A DNA stretch of 60,024 nucleotides from assembly GCA_945949875.1 (NCBI GenBank), contig CAMFGH010000005.1:1-60024 (forward strand), in the 5' to 3' direction. The translations under genes and the position numbers were made by a program. Numbering within the stretch: position 1 is the first letter of the stretch; the number at the start of each line of letters is the position of its first letter. Shown here in pieces: positions 43,553 through 52,250 of this stretch. The notes below the pieces were generated by a model. It saw only the letters and a list, made by a program, of their open reading frames with translations. It was not told the DNA's origin and did no database searches. This DNA is from an uncultured bacterium. GTDB taxonomy: Bacteria; Bacillota; Clostridia; Lachnospirales; Lachnospiraceae.

Positions 43553-44350
43553 TTACGAACACTTCTCGCTCCAAAATGCCCCGGAAACGGGTACAGCCAG
43601 GACGATGTTCCTGGCACCGCTCCATTCATACGAACACGTGACGAGAGTTAAAACCTTATCGTATATACACGTCAGGTAATCATCCCCAGTTTCGAACACT
43701 TCTCTTTGCTTGGCTGCTTTTAAGTACTCCTGCACTGCCTCCGCATCTGCGAGTTTCTTCTGGAAGGGGAACAACTCCAGGTCTGCTTTTAGCACCGTGA
43801 CAATCCTGTATTCCTGAATGCCATCCTCTGTCTGAAGATAAGTAAAGGGATGCTCCTGATAATACGTTTCATTCGCATATAAGTCCAGGTTTCCAAACAT
43901 CGCTCCGCTGTTCATGTTGTGACCGTAAATGATGAGATTCCTGCTTTCAGACACTTTGCAGTCTGCCTGCAAAAACAGACTTCCGTTGATGTCATACTCC
44001 TTTTTGTAATTCCGCTTCAGATAAAATTCTCCATTTTCCTGTTCGGACTGAAGCACCGGGTAATCGATCCCGGTATCCAGTATTGTCAGCCACCCCTGTA
44101 CATCCGGGTATTGTTCCCGAAGAGAAACAAGGTCTACCGCAGCCACCGGGCATTTTCTTCCAGCTGGTTGGTCTTTCTTTTCAGAGCCTGAGGCTCCCGG
44201 AGCTTCCGGCTCCGGGAAATTCCCTTTCAGCTCTGCCACCAGCTTTTTGTTCTCCATTGGGAGATATACCATGTGGTAAATCAGAAACCCGGCACTTAAG
44301 AAAAGGGCTGTAAGGCATACCGTTTGAAAAAGTTTTTTCACGATTTTCAT
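43553..44350 (-). CDS. Class B sortase
   Basis: The protein has 265 residues: N-terminal anchor (VCLTALFLSAGFLIYHM), then the sortase barrel with catalytic His in LIIYGHNMNSGAMF, Cys in LTLVTCSYEW and Arg in SGARNIVLAV. Class B sortases attach proteins with NPxT-type signals; the adhesin encoded two genes upstream ends in NPKTG, so it is the likely substrate. The ATG overlaps the stop of the cyclotransferase-like gene by 4 nt. Confidence 0.92.
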   Translation of the reverse strand: MKIVKKLFQTVCLTALFLSAGFLIYHMVYLPMENKKLVAELKGNFPEPEAPGASGSEKKDQPAGRKCPVAAVDLVSLREQYPDVQGWLTILDTGIDYPVLQSEQENGEFYLKRNYKKEYDINGSLFLQADCKVSESRNLIIYGHNMNSGAMFGNLDLYANETYYQEHPFTYLQTEDGIQEYRIVTVLKADLELFPFQKKLADAEAVQEYLKAAKQREVFETGDDYLTCIYDKVLTLVTCSYEWSGARNIVLAVPVSGAFWSEKCS

Positions 44351-44844
44351 CGTTCCGGGCCGGCTTTCCTCTGCTTCTTTGGCTGACTCTTCTGTGTCTT
44401 TCCCGGTACAGGTGGTTTCCTCGCTGCTTTCAGGATCGGCTCTGTCGGGATCTGGTTCTGCCTGCAGCCCTTCAAGATTCCGGTCAGGTACGACCGTCCG
44501 GGTGGATTAAAGTTCTGCATATAGTCTTTTGTCATGATATAGACAATGGCTTTAATTTCCCTTCCACCTTTATTCTTGACAGTGATTTCCTGTTTGTCGT
44601 AAAAATCAGGATAGCCTTCATAAAGATCCAGGCTCTTTTCGCAGTCCCCGGTCAGTGACCAGAGGACGCCGTCCACATGGCTTCCCTCTTCCGGGAAGAT
44701 GGTGGCAAGACCGCTTCCTACACCTGCAAAGGTCAGCCGATGCCCCTCCAGGCGGACGGTTTCTACCGCCTCCGCCTTTGGGCACCGATATGCCATCTGG
44801 TCCAGATCCATGTTGCTTCCATACGCAAAATATAATTGTTTCAG
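44347..44844 (-). CDS. Gamma-glutamylcyclotransferase-like (AIG2) protein
   Basis: The family signature LYFAYGSNMD is at the N-terminus, followed by GHRLTFAGVGSGLATI, DGVLWSLTGDCEKSLDLYEG (with the catalytic-type acidic residue) and YPDFYDKQEI. GGCT enzymes cleave gamma-glutamyl amide bonds and are often paired with amidoligases; one lies at 51291-52250. An ATG at 44886 lies inside the adhesin gene; the homologous start position is a CTG at 44844, 1 nt after the adhesin stop and 8 nt after AGGGGGC, so I choose it (165 residues). The C-terminal tail is Lys/Pro-rich. Confidence 0.82.
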   Translation of the reverse strand: MKQLYFAYGSNMDLDQMAYRCPKAEAVETVRLEGHRLTFAGVGSGLATIFPEEGSHVDGVLWSLTGDCEKSLDLYEGYPDFYDKQEITVKNKGGREIKAIVYIMTKDYMQNFNPPGRSYLTGILKGCRQNQIPTEPILKAARKPPVPGKTQKSQPKKQRKAGPER

Positions 44845-44845
44845 C

Positions 44846-47800
44846 CTATCTGCCCCCTTTTTTCTTCTTTCTTCTGGATGCCACACCCATACCGATCAGA
44901 CCGCCTGCGGAAAGGATCAGGCACAGGGCCGGAATCCAGAGATTGGTATTATCACCTGTTTTCGGGTTGCTGACGACCGGGGTATCCTCCGGCAGTTTCT
45001 CGTTGGTTACTTTCTGAATGACTTCGATTACTGGGGTTTTGTCATCTACATAGGTAAAAGTCACTTCATACTTGGTCTCATCCAACTGGTATCCTTCCGG
45101 TGCTTTGGTCTCAACCAGATAGTAAGTGACTGCTTTGTCAAATTTGCCATCCTTATAAGTTCCGATTGCAAGCAGTCCGCTGGTTGCATGACCGTTTTCA
45201 TCGGTGGTCAGTGTTTCCACAACTTTGCCATCGGCATCCCTCAGTTCAAATTCTGCACCCTTCAGTGCAGCTCCGGTATCCTTATCCGTTTTCTCAACGA
45301 TCAGGCGTCCCTTTGCGGTATCGTCTTTCATGGCTACTTTCTGAATTTCTGCGGTGTCAGACACCTCAAAGGTGATTTCTTCCGCAACGACATAACCGTT
45401 TGGAGCCTGCTCTTCTTTCAGGGTGTATTTCCCAATCGGAAGTTTTTCGATATAATGCGGCTCTTTTCCAGAAATCCAGCTCTCTACAACCTTGCCATTC
45501 TCATCTGTGATGGTCAGTTTGGCTCCTTCGATCTCGTTGTCTCCGGTAATATCCGTTTTGCTGATCTCCACTTTGGTCACGTCATCTTCCATTACCTGTT
45601 TCTGGATTTCTGCAGTATTGTCCACAACAAATGTGATGCTTTCCGCAGTGGCATATCCATCGGCCGGCTTTGTCTCTGTCAGTGTATAAGATTTTCCTAC
45701 AACCAGTTCTTTGATGATGTGCGGCTCCTCGGTGGATGTCCATTCCTCAACAACAGCACCGTTTTCATCGGTCAGCTGTAATCTGGCTCCCGGCAGTTCC
45801 TCGCCCGTGGTCAGATCGGTTTTGGAAAGCTCCACGGTTGTTGGCTCATCTTCAAATACAAACTCATAGGACGCTTCTGCTTCTTTATCTCCCTGGTACT
45901 CAAAAACAAATTCCTGCTCTTCTCCGGTGGTGACAAATCCATCCGGTGCATACAGCTCCTTCACATAATAGGTTCCGTCAATCGGCAGATCTGCAATAAA
46001 GGAAATCTTTCCATCTGCATCTGTTGTTTTTAACTCAATCAGAGTATCTGCTTCCATCAGCACCGTTCCAGATGCGGACAGGATGTCGTTTCTGGTGTAC
46101 AGACCAAAGATGCCGCCTTTTAATACACGATCTGTATCCTTTTCTTTCTTCAGGACATTCACTTTTACTTTCTGACGGTTGTTCTGCCAGTCCTCATCGT
46201 ATACGACAACCGGGGTATCCTGATCACGGTAGGAAAGATCTACATATCGTGGTTCTTCATCTAGCACATACCCATATGCTGTGCCTACCTCTTTGACATA
46301 GTATTTTCCAACCGGAAGATCAGATACTTTTGCAATGCCGTTTGCATCCGTTGTCACAGTTGCTACCAGTTCGTCTTTGGAATAATAATCCGGGCTTACG
46401 CCATCGGCTGCTTTAATATCCTCTGCAGCGTAAATCTCAAAGGTAACGTCTGACAGGCTTCCTGTGATGTACTCAAACAGATGCTCTACAACGCCTTTGA
46501 CATTGTCCAGCAGGGTGATCTTATCGAGGAATTCGCCTTTCTTGTTTACGATTAGCAGTGCTTTCGGCACATCGTCTTTCATTTCCACTTTCTGTACTTC
46601 TGCGGTATCCTGAACGGTGAATTCCACATCTGTGGTCTTTAAATAACCAAGCGGTGCAAGGGATTCACGGAGGATGTAGGTTTTTCCAACAGTCAGGTAT
46701 TTGATCACATGGGCCTCATCCTTTACGGAAGTCCAGCTGTCGATCACGTTTCCATCTTTGTCCAGAACGGAAAGGGATGCCCCGTTCAGCTCTACGCCTG
46801 TGGTCAGGTCAGATTTTGTCACCTCGATGGTGGTCGGCTGGTTCTTTTTCACAGATTTCAGCTTGATGGTCGGGATGTCCTGTCCCTGATAGGTGGCATC
46901 AAATTCCAGTACTTCGTCGGAAGAGACAAAACCATCCGGTGCGGAGATTTCTTTTACATAATAAGTTCCAAGCGGCAGGTCCAGAGTGAAGTGTGCCTGT
47001 CCTTTTTCATCGCTTGTGATCTCCTGTAATAAGGTGTCCGCTTTCACGATTACCTTGTTGCCGGATTTGATTTCTTTCTTATTATAGAGACCGAATGTAG
47101 CTCCAGCTACCGTGCTTCCTGTTTCTGCATCCTGTTTTTCTACCGTGATGCTTACTTTCTGGCGTTCATTGGTAAAGGTCACTTCTTCGTCTACGACCGG
47201 GGTATCCTGTCCGGCATAGATAAAGGTCACTTCTTCGCCTTTGGCATTCCAGGTGTATCCTTCCGGTGCTTTTTTCTCTTCTACACGGTATTTTCCGCGC
47301 GGAAGATTCTCAACTACAGCACTTCCGGTTTCATCGGTCGTTACCGTTGCCACCAGTGTGTCCTTGGCATATTCCAGATAGCGGTTGCCGTTCTCATCTT
47401 TCTGATGGTCTGCGGTATAGATATCTTCTGCAGCATAAACCTCAAACACAGCTCCTGCAAGGCTGGCTTCCTCATAACTGAAATCCTTGTCAAAGCCTTT
47501 GACTACTTCTCCTTCCTTGCGGATGGTCAGTCTGCCTTTTGCCGGGTGGTTCTCGAAATCCACCTCGATGATCAAGTCACCGCTGACTGGATCTTCCTGG
47601 TATGCGGTATCGCTGTCTACCTTGATTTCCACGGTATTGGTGCTGTGGGTATATCCATCCGGTGCAGTCACTTCTTCGATGCGGTAATTTCCACAAGCAA
47701 GATTCTGCGGCAGGATCAGGTATCCGTTCTCATCGGTAAAATAGGATTTATGTACCGTAGTAGATGGATAGGTGGTTACCTGTTCCACATATTTCTTGTT

Positions 47801-50800
47801 GTCCAGATCGTATACCTTAAACTCGGTATTCGGAACCAGGACAGATTTCTTTGTCTCATCATCTTTTTTGACGATCTTTAATTTTGCTTCAAACTCTTCA
47901 TCCAGAAGCACACGCCATACCTGCGGCTGATCCGGATGGTTCTCTGAGATCACAACTTTGAAATCATCAACTGGTTTGAAGTTGTGCGGTGTGGTGGTCT
48001 CTCTTACAATATAGGTTCCGTATGCAAGCGGAATGGAGCATGCATATCCACGCTCATCCGTAAACATTTCTGTCTGTCCGTCTGCGGTCAGCACAACCGG
48101 GGTTGCGGATGTGAAGTCATAGGAACCATCCTTATTTTTCTTCAGGCTGCTCTCCAGATATGCACTGAATCCCACACCTTTTAACAGATCGGCATCCGTC
48201 TTTCCGTTATTGGCCGCCTTGATGACCTGGAACGGCTGTTTGATCACATCTTCCAGAGAAGTTACGGTACGTTCTACGGTCTGAACCAGATCTCCCTCGT
48301 CATTGCACTCCAGATCATGTTCTTCCGTGTCTGCCAGATATCCGATAGGCGGCGTCAATTCTTTAACGTAATACTTTCCGAGATAGAGGTCTGCGACTTC
48401 TGCATTTCCATCTGCATCCGTAGTCAGGGTTGCAATCTGTGTTCCTGCCTGGTAAAGGACACCTGTCTGTCCATCCGGATGGACGATATCCTCACGGGCA
48501 TACAGTCCGTAAACCGCTCCCTCAAGGGTTGCATCTCCCTGTGCGGTCTTTCCGGTTTCAGAATCCTCTTTTACCAGTTTGATCTTCGCATTTACACGCT
48601 CATTCTGGAACGTATGGCTGAAAGAAACCGTTGCCTCTTTGTCTGTGGTGTACTGGAACGTAAAGGAATACACATCCTCGCTGTTTCTGGTATATCCGGC
48701 CGGTGCAGCCACCTCTTTCATGTAATAGCTGTTGGCAATCGGCAGGTCTGCCTGATATACGGCTTTTCCGTCTGTTCCGGTCACTGCCTTCTCAATGAGG
48801 GTATCTTTCTTGACCACAACGGTTCCGTCCGCTGCTTTAATGTCATTTCCGGCATACAGGCCATAAGTACCGCCCGGAAGGTATTTCTTGGTTTCCTTAT
48901 CCTGTTTGTATACACTCACGCTTGCTTTCTGGCGGTCATTTTTGAATGTCACGCTTCCCATGACCTTCTCTACGTTGCTTCCGGCATAGGAAAGAGTGAT
49001 TTCCTGACTTTCGCCTGTGCATACCAGATTTTGTGGTGCCTGCATTTCTTTTACCACATATTTGCCCAGATATAGATTATCCAGTGTGGCACTTCCGTCA
49101 TCTCCGGTGGTAAGTCCGGCTTTGACCAGTGCGTCTTTTTTATAGATGACGGTTCCGTCTGCGGATACAATGTCCGCTGCGGCATAAACGTTATAAACCG
49201 CACCCTTCTGTTTCTGCTCGGTATAAACAAAGGAAACTCCATCATCTGTCACCTTTGCTCCAGTCAGGACTTCGCCTAATTTATAAACAGTCAGGCTTGC
49301 CATCTGCTCTGCATCGGTAACGGTCTGTTTTACGGTACCCCCGATGACCAGTTTCACATCGTAGGCTTTGGTATCCAGCACATATCCGTTTGGTACGGAG
49401 ATCTCTTTCAGGTATACGGTATCCTGTGTTTTGGTGATCGTAACGCTGGAAGCTCCGTTGGCATCTGTGGCCGGCATCTTTGTGATCAGGTTCTTTCCGT
49501 CCTTGTCACTGTAAACGCCATAGACTGCACCTGCGATGGCTTTGTTGCTCTTGCGGTCTTTCTTTACGATCTCCAGAGTTGCCTGTTTTACCCATGATAC
49601 TTTAAAATCTACATATTTCTCATCGGTCACGCCCTCTCCAAATACCAGGGCAAGGTCCTGTGTCTCGCTTCCGGTTGTGATCTTGTAAGCGGAGTAGTCT
49701 TTGGTGATGCTTCCCTTCATGGTGACAGACCATTCCCCTTTGACATCCACAGCCTGTGTCAGCGGTGCGGATAAATAGAATTTGGTACCGCCGCAGATCT
49801 CCACGGATGCCCCTGCACTGCTTGTTTTTCCAGTTGTCACGTTATGCAGTTTGACACCGGACGGCAGTTTCATGGTGATGGTCTGCAGCTCGGATGCCTT
49901 GAAGGTGATCTCTTCTGTTCTCTGGCTGTTTCCGTCGATGTATGCAGTAACATCTGCGTTGGAAAAACTCATGTCCACTTCCGGGATCTCCGGCTGGCTC
50001 ATGCAGTAATCATAGAGTTCTTTTGCAAGAGCCTGTCCGGTTGCATTCGTACCAGAAAAAGCGTCACCGCTGTTGTTGGCATAAGAGGCCGCCAGATGGA
50101 CAATGATAAACTGTTTTCCAGCGGAAAAATCAGGATGTTTTTCTGAAAAGAATCCATTTTCACCGGATGCTTTTGTTCCGTAGTAGCAGACTTTCGCCAG
50201 TGCTTTGCTATCACCCAGCTTGGTAATCTTATAGACACCATCCCCAGGTCCTGCCTTGGACGGCTGCACACAGTAAGCGGTTGCAGACACATTTCCAAAT
50301 TTTACGGTATATTTATAAGTTACATAGGAACCCAGACCGTAGTCTGCATAATAGTATGCAGTCCCTCTTGTCACATCCACGTCCTGTGTTGCTCTTGTAC
50401 TGGCATTGAATGCTGTAAAAGAAACCGTTTCCCCATCTTCCATTGCCATCAGGTCAATATCCTGTTCCCCTGCCTGCTCCAGAACATCGCTGAGTGTCAG
50501 CCCGGATTCTTCATCGGTTGTATTTTCCATTTCGGATTCCTTTAATGCGGCATCAAACTCGGATTCGGAAAGTCCGTCCTGAAATTCAGATTCGGTTTCT
50601 TCCGGTTCTTCTGTCTCAGTTTCCTCTGTCGCAGCTTCATCTGTTTCAGATTCAGCCGTCTCCGGTTCAACAATTTCTGTCTCTACAGGCTCTGTCTCCG
50701 GTTCTTCCTGCGAGGCAACTTCCTCATCATCAGAACCGGTATCCTCTTCTGTGACTGCCTGTTCTGTCTGCGGTTCACTTTGAGCCGCTGTCACAGGCTC

Positions 50801-51205
50801 TTTTACGATCAGGTTTCTTCCAATCTGATAAACCGGATGGTTCTGGTTAACTGGCTCCACATAATAAACGGCATGATAAGTGTCCGCATGGCTGGTACTG
50901 AAGCTCTCTCCAGCGTCATTCTCTGCTTTCTGGAATGTCACCTTGACTTTGCTTTCATCCTTGATTTCCAGATTTGTAAAATCCATGGAAACATCAAACT
51001 CCTGTCCGACCTCCAACTCCAGATCGGTTGCTTTTACCACTTCATTTTCATCCAGAAGATCCTTTACAGATTCATAAGCTGGCGGTTTTGCCGCTTTTGG
51101 CTCTTCTGAAGCATAAACGGTCAGCGGTGAAATGACCGTGGATAAGATGGTAACTGCCGCCATCACTCCTGAAAGGATTCGCCTGAAACGATATTTACTC
51201 TTCAT
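44846..51205 (-). CDS. Giant SpaA/CnaB-repeat surface adhesin with NPKTG anchor
   Basis: The protein has about 2119 residues from the ATG at 51205. It has a signal peptide (VMAAVTILSTVISPLTVYAS), an acidic Glu/Thr-rich stretch (about 140-250), a thioester-domain-like region with Cys in TAYCVQPSKAGPG, then a chain of SpaA/CnaB repeats. I count 14 E-box motifs of the YYVKEISAPDGF type, each expected to form a Lys-Asn isopeptide bond. The end is SNPKTGDN, a TM helix and RRKKKKGGR. It is displayed on the wall, probably for mating contact or host binding. The sortase B gene nearby should anchor it. Confidence 0.93.
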   Translation of the reverse strand: MKSKYRFRRILSGVMAAVTILSTVISPLTVYASEEPKAAKPPAYESVKDLLDENEVVKATDLELEVGQEFDVSMDFTNLEIKDESKVKVTFQKAENDAGESFSTSHADTYHAVYYVEPVNQNHPVYQIGRNLIVKEPVTAAQSEPQTEQAVTEEDTGSDDEEVASQEEPETEPVETEIVEPETAESETDEAATEETETEEPEETESEFQDGLSESEFDAALKESEMENTTDEESGLTLSDVLEQAGEQDIDLMAMEDGETVSFTAFNASTRATQDVDVTRGTAYYYADYGLGSYVTYKYTVKFGNVSATAYCVQPSKAGPGDGVYKITKLGDSKALAKVCYYGTKASGENGFFSEKHPDFSAGKQFIIVHLAASYANNSGDAFSGTNATGQALAKELYDYCMSQPEIPEVDMSFSNADVTAYIDGNSQRTEEITFKASELQTITMKLPSGVKLHNVTTGKTSSAGASVEICGGTKFYLSAPLTQAVDVKGEWSVTMKGSITKDYSAYKITTGSETQDLALVFGEGVTDEKYVDFKVSWVKQATLEIVKKDRKSNKAIAGAVYGVYSDKDGKNLITKMPATDANGASSVTITKTQDTVYLKEISVPNGYVLDTKAYDVKLVIGGTVKQTVTDAEQMASLTVYKLGEVLTGAKVTDDGVSFVYTEQKQKGAVYNVYAAADIVSADGTVIYKKDALVKAGLTTGDDGSATLDNLYLGKYVVKEMQAPQNLVCTGESQEITLSYAGSNVEKVMGSVTFKNDRQKASVSVYKQDKETKKYLPGGTYGLYAGNDIKAADGTVVVKKDTLIEKAVTGTDGKAVYQADLPIANSYYMKEVAAPAGYTRNSEDVYSFTFQYTTDKEATVSFSHTFQNERVNAKIKLVKEDSETGKTAQGDATLEGAVYGLYAREDIVHPDGQTGVLYQAGTQIATLTTDADGNAEVADLYLGKYYVKELTPPIGYLADTEEHDLECNDEGDLVQTVERTVTSLEDVIKQPFQVIKAANNGKTDADLLKGVGFSAYLESSLKKNKDGSYDFTSATPVVLTADGQTEMFTDERGYACSIPLAYGTYIVRETTTPHNFKPVDDFKVVISENHPDQPQVWRVLLDEEFEAKLKIVKKDDETKKSVLVPNTEFKVYDLDNKKYVEQVTTYPSTTVHKSYFTDENGYLILPQNLACGNYRIEEVTAPDGYTHSTNTVEIKVDSDTAYQEDPVSGDLIIEVDFENHPAKGRLTIRKEGEVVKGFDKDFSYEEASLAGAVFEVYAAEDIYTADHQKDENGNRYLEYAKDTLVATVTTDETGSAVVENLPRGKYRVEEKKAPEGYTWNAKGEEVTFIYAGQDTPVVDEEVTFTNERQKVSITVEKQDAETGSTVAGATFGLYNKKEIKSGNKVIVKADTLLQEITSDEKGQAHFTLDLPLGTYYVKEISAPDGFVSSDEVLEFDATYQGQDIPTIKLKSVKKNQPTTIEVTKSDLTTGVELNGASLSVLDKDGNVIDSWTSVKDEAHVIKYLTVGKTYILRESLAPLGYLKTTDVEFTVQDTAEVQKVEMKDDVPKALLIVNKKGEFLDKITLLDNVKGVVEHLFEYITGSLSDVTFEIYAAEDIKAADGVSPDYYSKDELVATVTTDANGIAKVSDLPVGKYYVKEVGTAYGYVLDEEPRYVDLSYRDQDTPVVVYDEDWQNNRQKVKVNVLKKEKDTDRVLKGGIFGLYTRNDILSASGTVLMEADTLIELKTTDADGKISFIADLPIDGTYYVKELYAPDGFVTTGEEQEFVFEYQGDKEAEASYEFVFEDEPTTVELSKTDLTTGEELPGARLQLTDENGAVVEEWTSTEEPHIIKELVVGKSYTLTETKPADGYATAESITFVVDNTAEIQKQVMEDDVTKVEISKTDITGDNEIEGAKLTITDENGKVVESWISGKEPHYIEKLPIGKYTLKEEQAPNGYVVAEEITFEVSDTAEIQKVAMKDDTAKGRLIVEKTDKDTGAALKGAEFELRDADGKVVETLTTDENGHATSGLLAIGTYKDGKFDKAVTYYLVETKAPEGYQLDETKYEVTFTYVDDKTPVIEVIQKVTNEKLPEDTPVVSNPKTGDNTNLWIPALCLILSAGGLIGMGVASRRKKKKGGR

Positions 51206-51245
51206 GTTTTCTACCTCTTTCTTCTTTTTCTTCATCTAGCATAAG

Positions 51246-51274
51246 AACAGCCGGATGTTCCCACCCGGCCTGTT
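51246..51274. terminator. Hairpin between amidoligase and adhesin genes
   Basis: AACAGCCGG (51246-51254) pairs with CCGGCCTGTT (51265-51274), one bulged base. There is no T run, so it could be a partial terminator, an RNA-stability element or a leader structure that balances expression of the adhesin. Confidence 0.4.
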
Positions 51275-51290
51275 TGTTCCTGTTATTCTA

Positions 51291-52250
51291 TTACCTTGCA
51301 TCTTCTGTCCGTCTTGGATTCTGCAGACAGGCATAGGTGCTTTTGTCGTACCGCCATGCTTTATCGCCGTCCAGATTGGCAAGAAGATGTTTTCGCACAT
51401 TTTTATACTCGTCCCCGATCAATCCGAGACGAAGTAAAAAGGTACGAAAAGTAAACGCCGGGTTGTCCCCGATTTCCGTCTTTTTTGCATGGGTACAGGA
51501 TTGGTTGATTGCCTGTGCGGATATGGCAAGTGCCAGTGTGATGTTCGACCGGACTTTTCCTGCATGGAGGATGCTTTCAAAACACCTCCATTCCAGTGTT
51601 CCCTTGGAAAAAACAGCGTGTAGGTTTAATGCATAATACCTTGTCCAGTTGTAATGCTCGGAGCTTCCGTCATTTCCCTCATACCATGCCCTTTTGAATT
51701 TTTCCATTGTGATGGTGCTGTTCGGCATCCGGCGAATCTTCTCTAATACCATAGGCCGGACTTTCTGGCAGTACTCATCTTCCCTTCTGGTCTGTACATT
51801 CAATGCTTTGAACAGAATGTCCTCTTTGCAGTACATGATCGTCAGTGCATTTTTCAGACTCCTTGGTGTATGGTTGGATGCATCCACATGGACATGCATG
51901 CCACAGGATGAATTGACAAAAGCACCTGCGTTTTTGACACACCGCACCACTTCCTGGAGCTTCCCCATTTCCGAATATTCCAGTTTCGGGGATACCATCT
52001 CAGTCGCATAGTCGCTGTCAGCATCCAGACAACGCCCATGAGACTTGTACTGACAACGGATACTGGAATCATAGGAAAACTTCCAAACCTTTCCATCTGG
52101 ATCTTTCACACACCATGAGCTGTATGAACGAATCGAATATGGCTCTGTTCCAAACATTCTTCCAACAGCAACAGCCGCATTGTAACGGCTGATACCTGTC
52201 ATCTCAATCTCTGTACCGAAATACTGGTCTTTTAAATCGATCTGTTTCAC
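51291..52250 (-). CDS. Amidoligase-family (COOH-NH2 ligase) protein
   Basis: The protein has 319 residues. Motifs of the amidoligase family are visible: FGTEIEMTGISR (acidic metal-binding residues), DYATEMVSPKLEY, CGMHVHVDAS and TLEWRCFESIL. These are ATP-grasp-related glutamine-synthetase-fold enzymes that form amide bonds, often partnered with GGCT-like proteins on phages and mobile elements, as here. The substrate is unknown; peptidoglycan or a protein such as the adhesin are possible. It overlaps the cytosine methyltransferase stop by 4 nt. Confidence 0.88.
   Translation of the reverse strand: MKQIDLKDQYFGTEIEMTGISRYNAAVAVGRMFGTEPYSIRSYSSWCVKDPDGKVWKFSYDSSIRCQYKSHGRCLDADSDYATEMVSPKLEYSEMGKLQEVVRCVKNAGAFVNSSCGMHVHVDASNHTPRSLKNALTIMYCKEDILFKALNVQTRREDEYCQKVRPMVLEKIRRMPNSTITMEKFKRAWYEGNDGSSEHYNWTRYYALNLHAVFSKGTLEWRCFESILHAGKVRSNITLALAISAQAINQSCTHAKKTEIGDNPAFTFRTFLLRLGLIGDEYKNVRKHLLANLDGDKAWRYDKSTYACLQNPRRTEDAR

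Larger units (their letters stand above)
43313..43701 (-). repeat. Five scattered copies of AAGTGTTC upstream of metK
   Basis: GAACACTT on the plus strand occurs at 43313-43320, 43436-43443, 43495-43502, 43557-43564 and 43694-43701. The first three are non-coding and each is followed on the minus strand by a short A-rich block and GG. The last two lie in the sortase gene. They may be regulator sites or remains of a decayed duplication. Confidence 0.4.

Noticed and set aside
44699-45781. A 360-codon open frame on the plus strand
   Set aside because: It is the antisense of the adhesin and GGCT-like genes, with Cys/Phe/Ile-rich composition typical of reversed reading. The minus-strand genes show clear motifs.
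44846-50000. Regular repeats that could suggest a repeat array or CRISPR
   Set aside because: They are in-frame SpaA/CnaB protein repeats of about 80-110 codons with diverged sequence, without constant short repeats or spacers.
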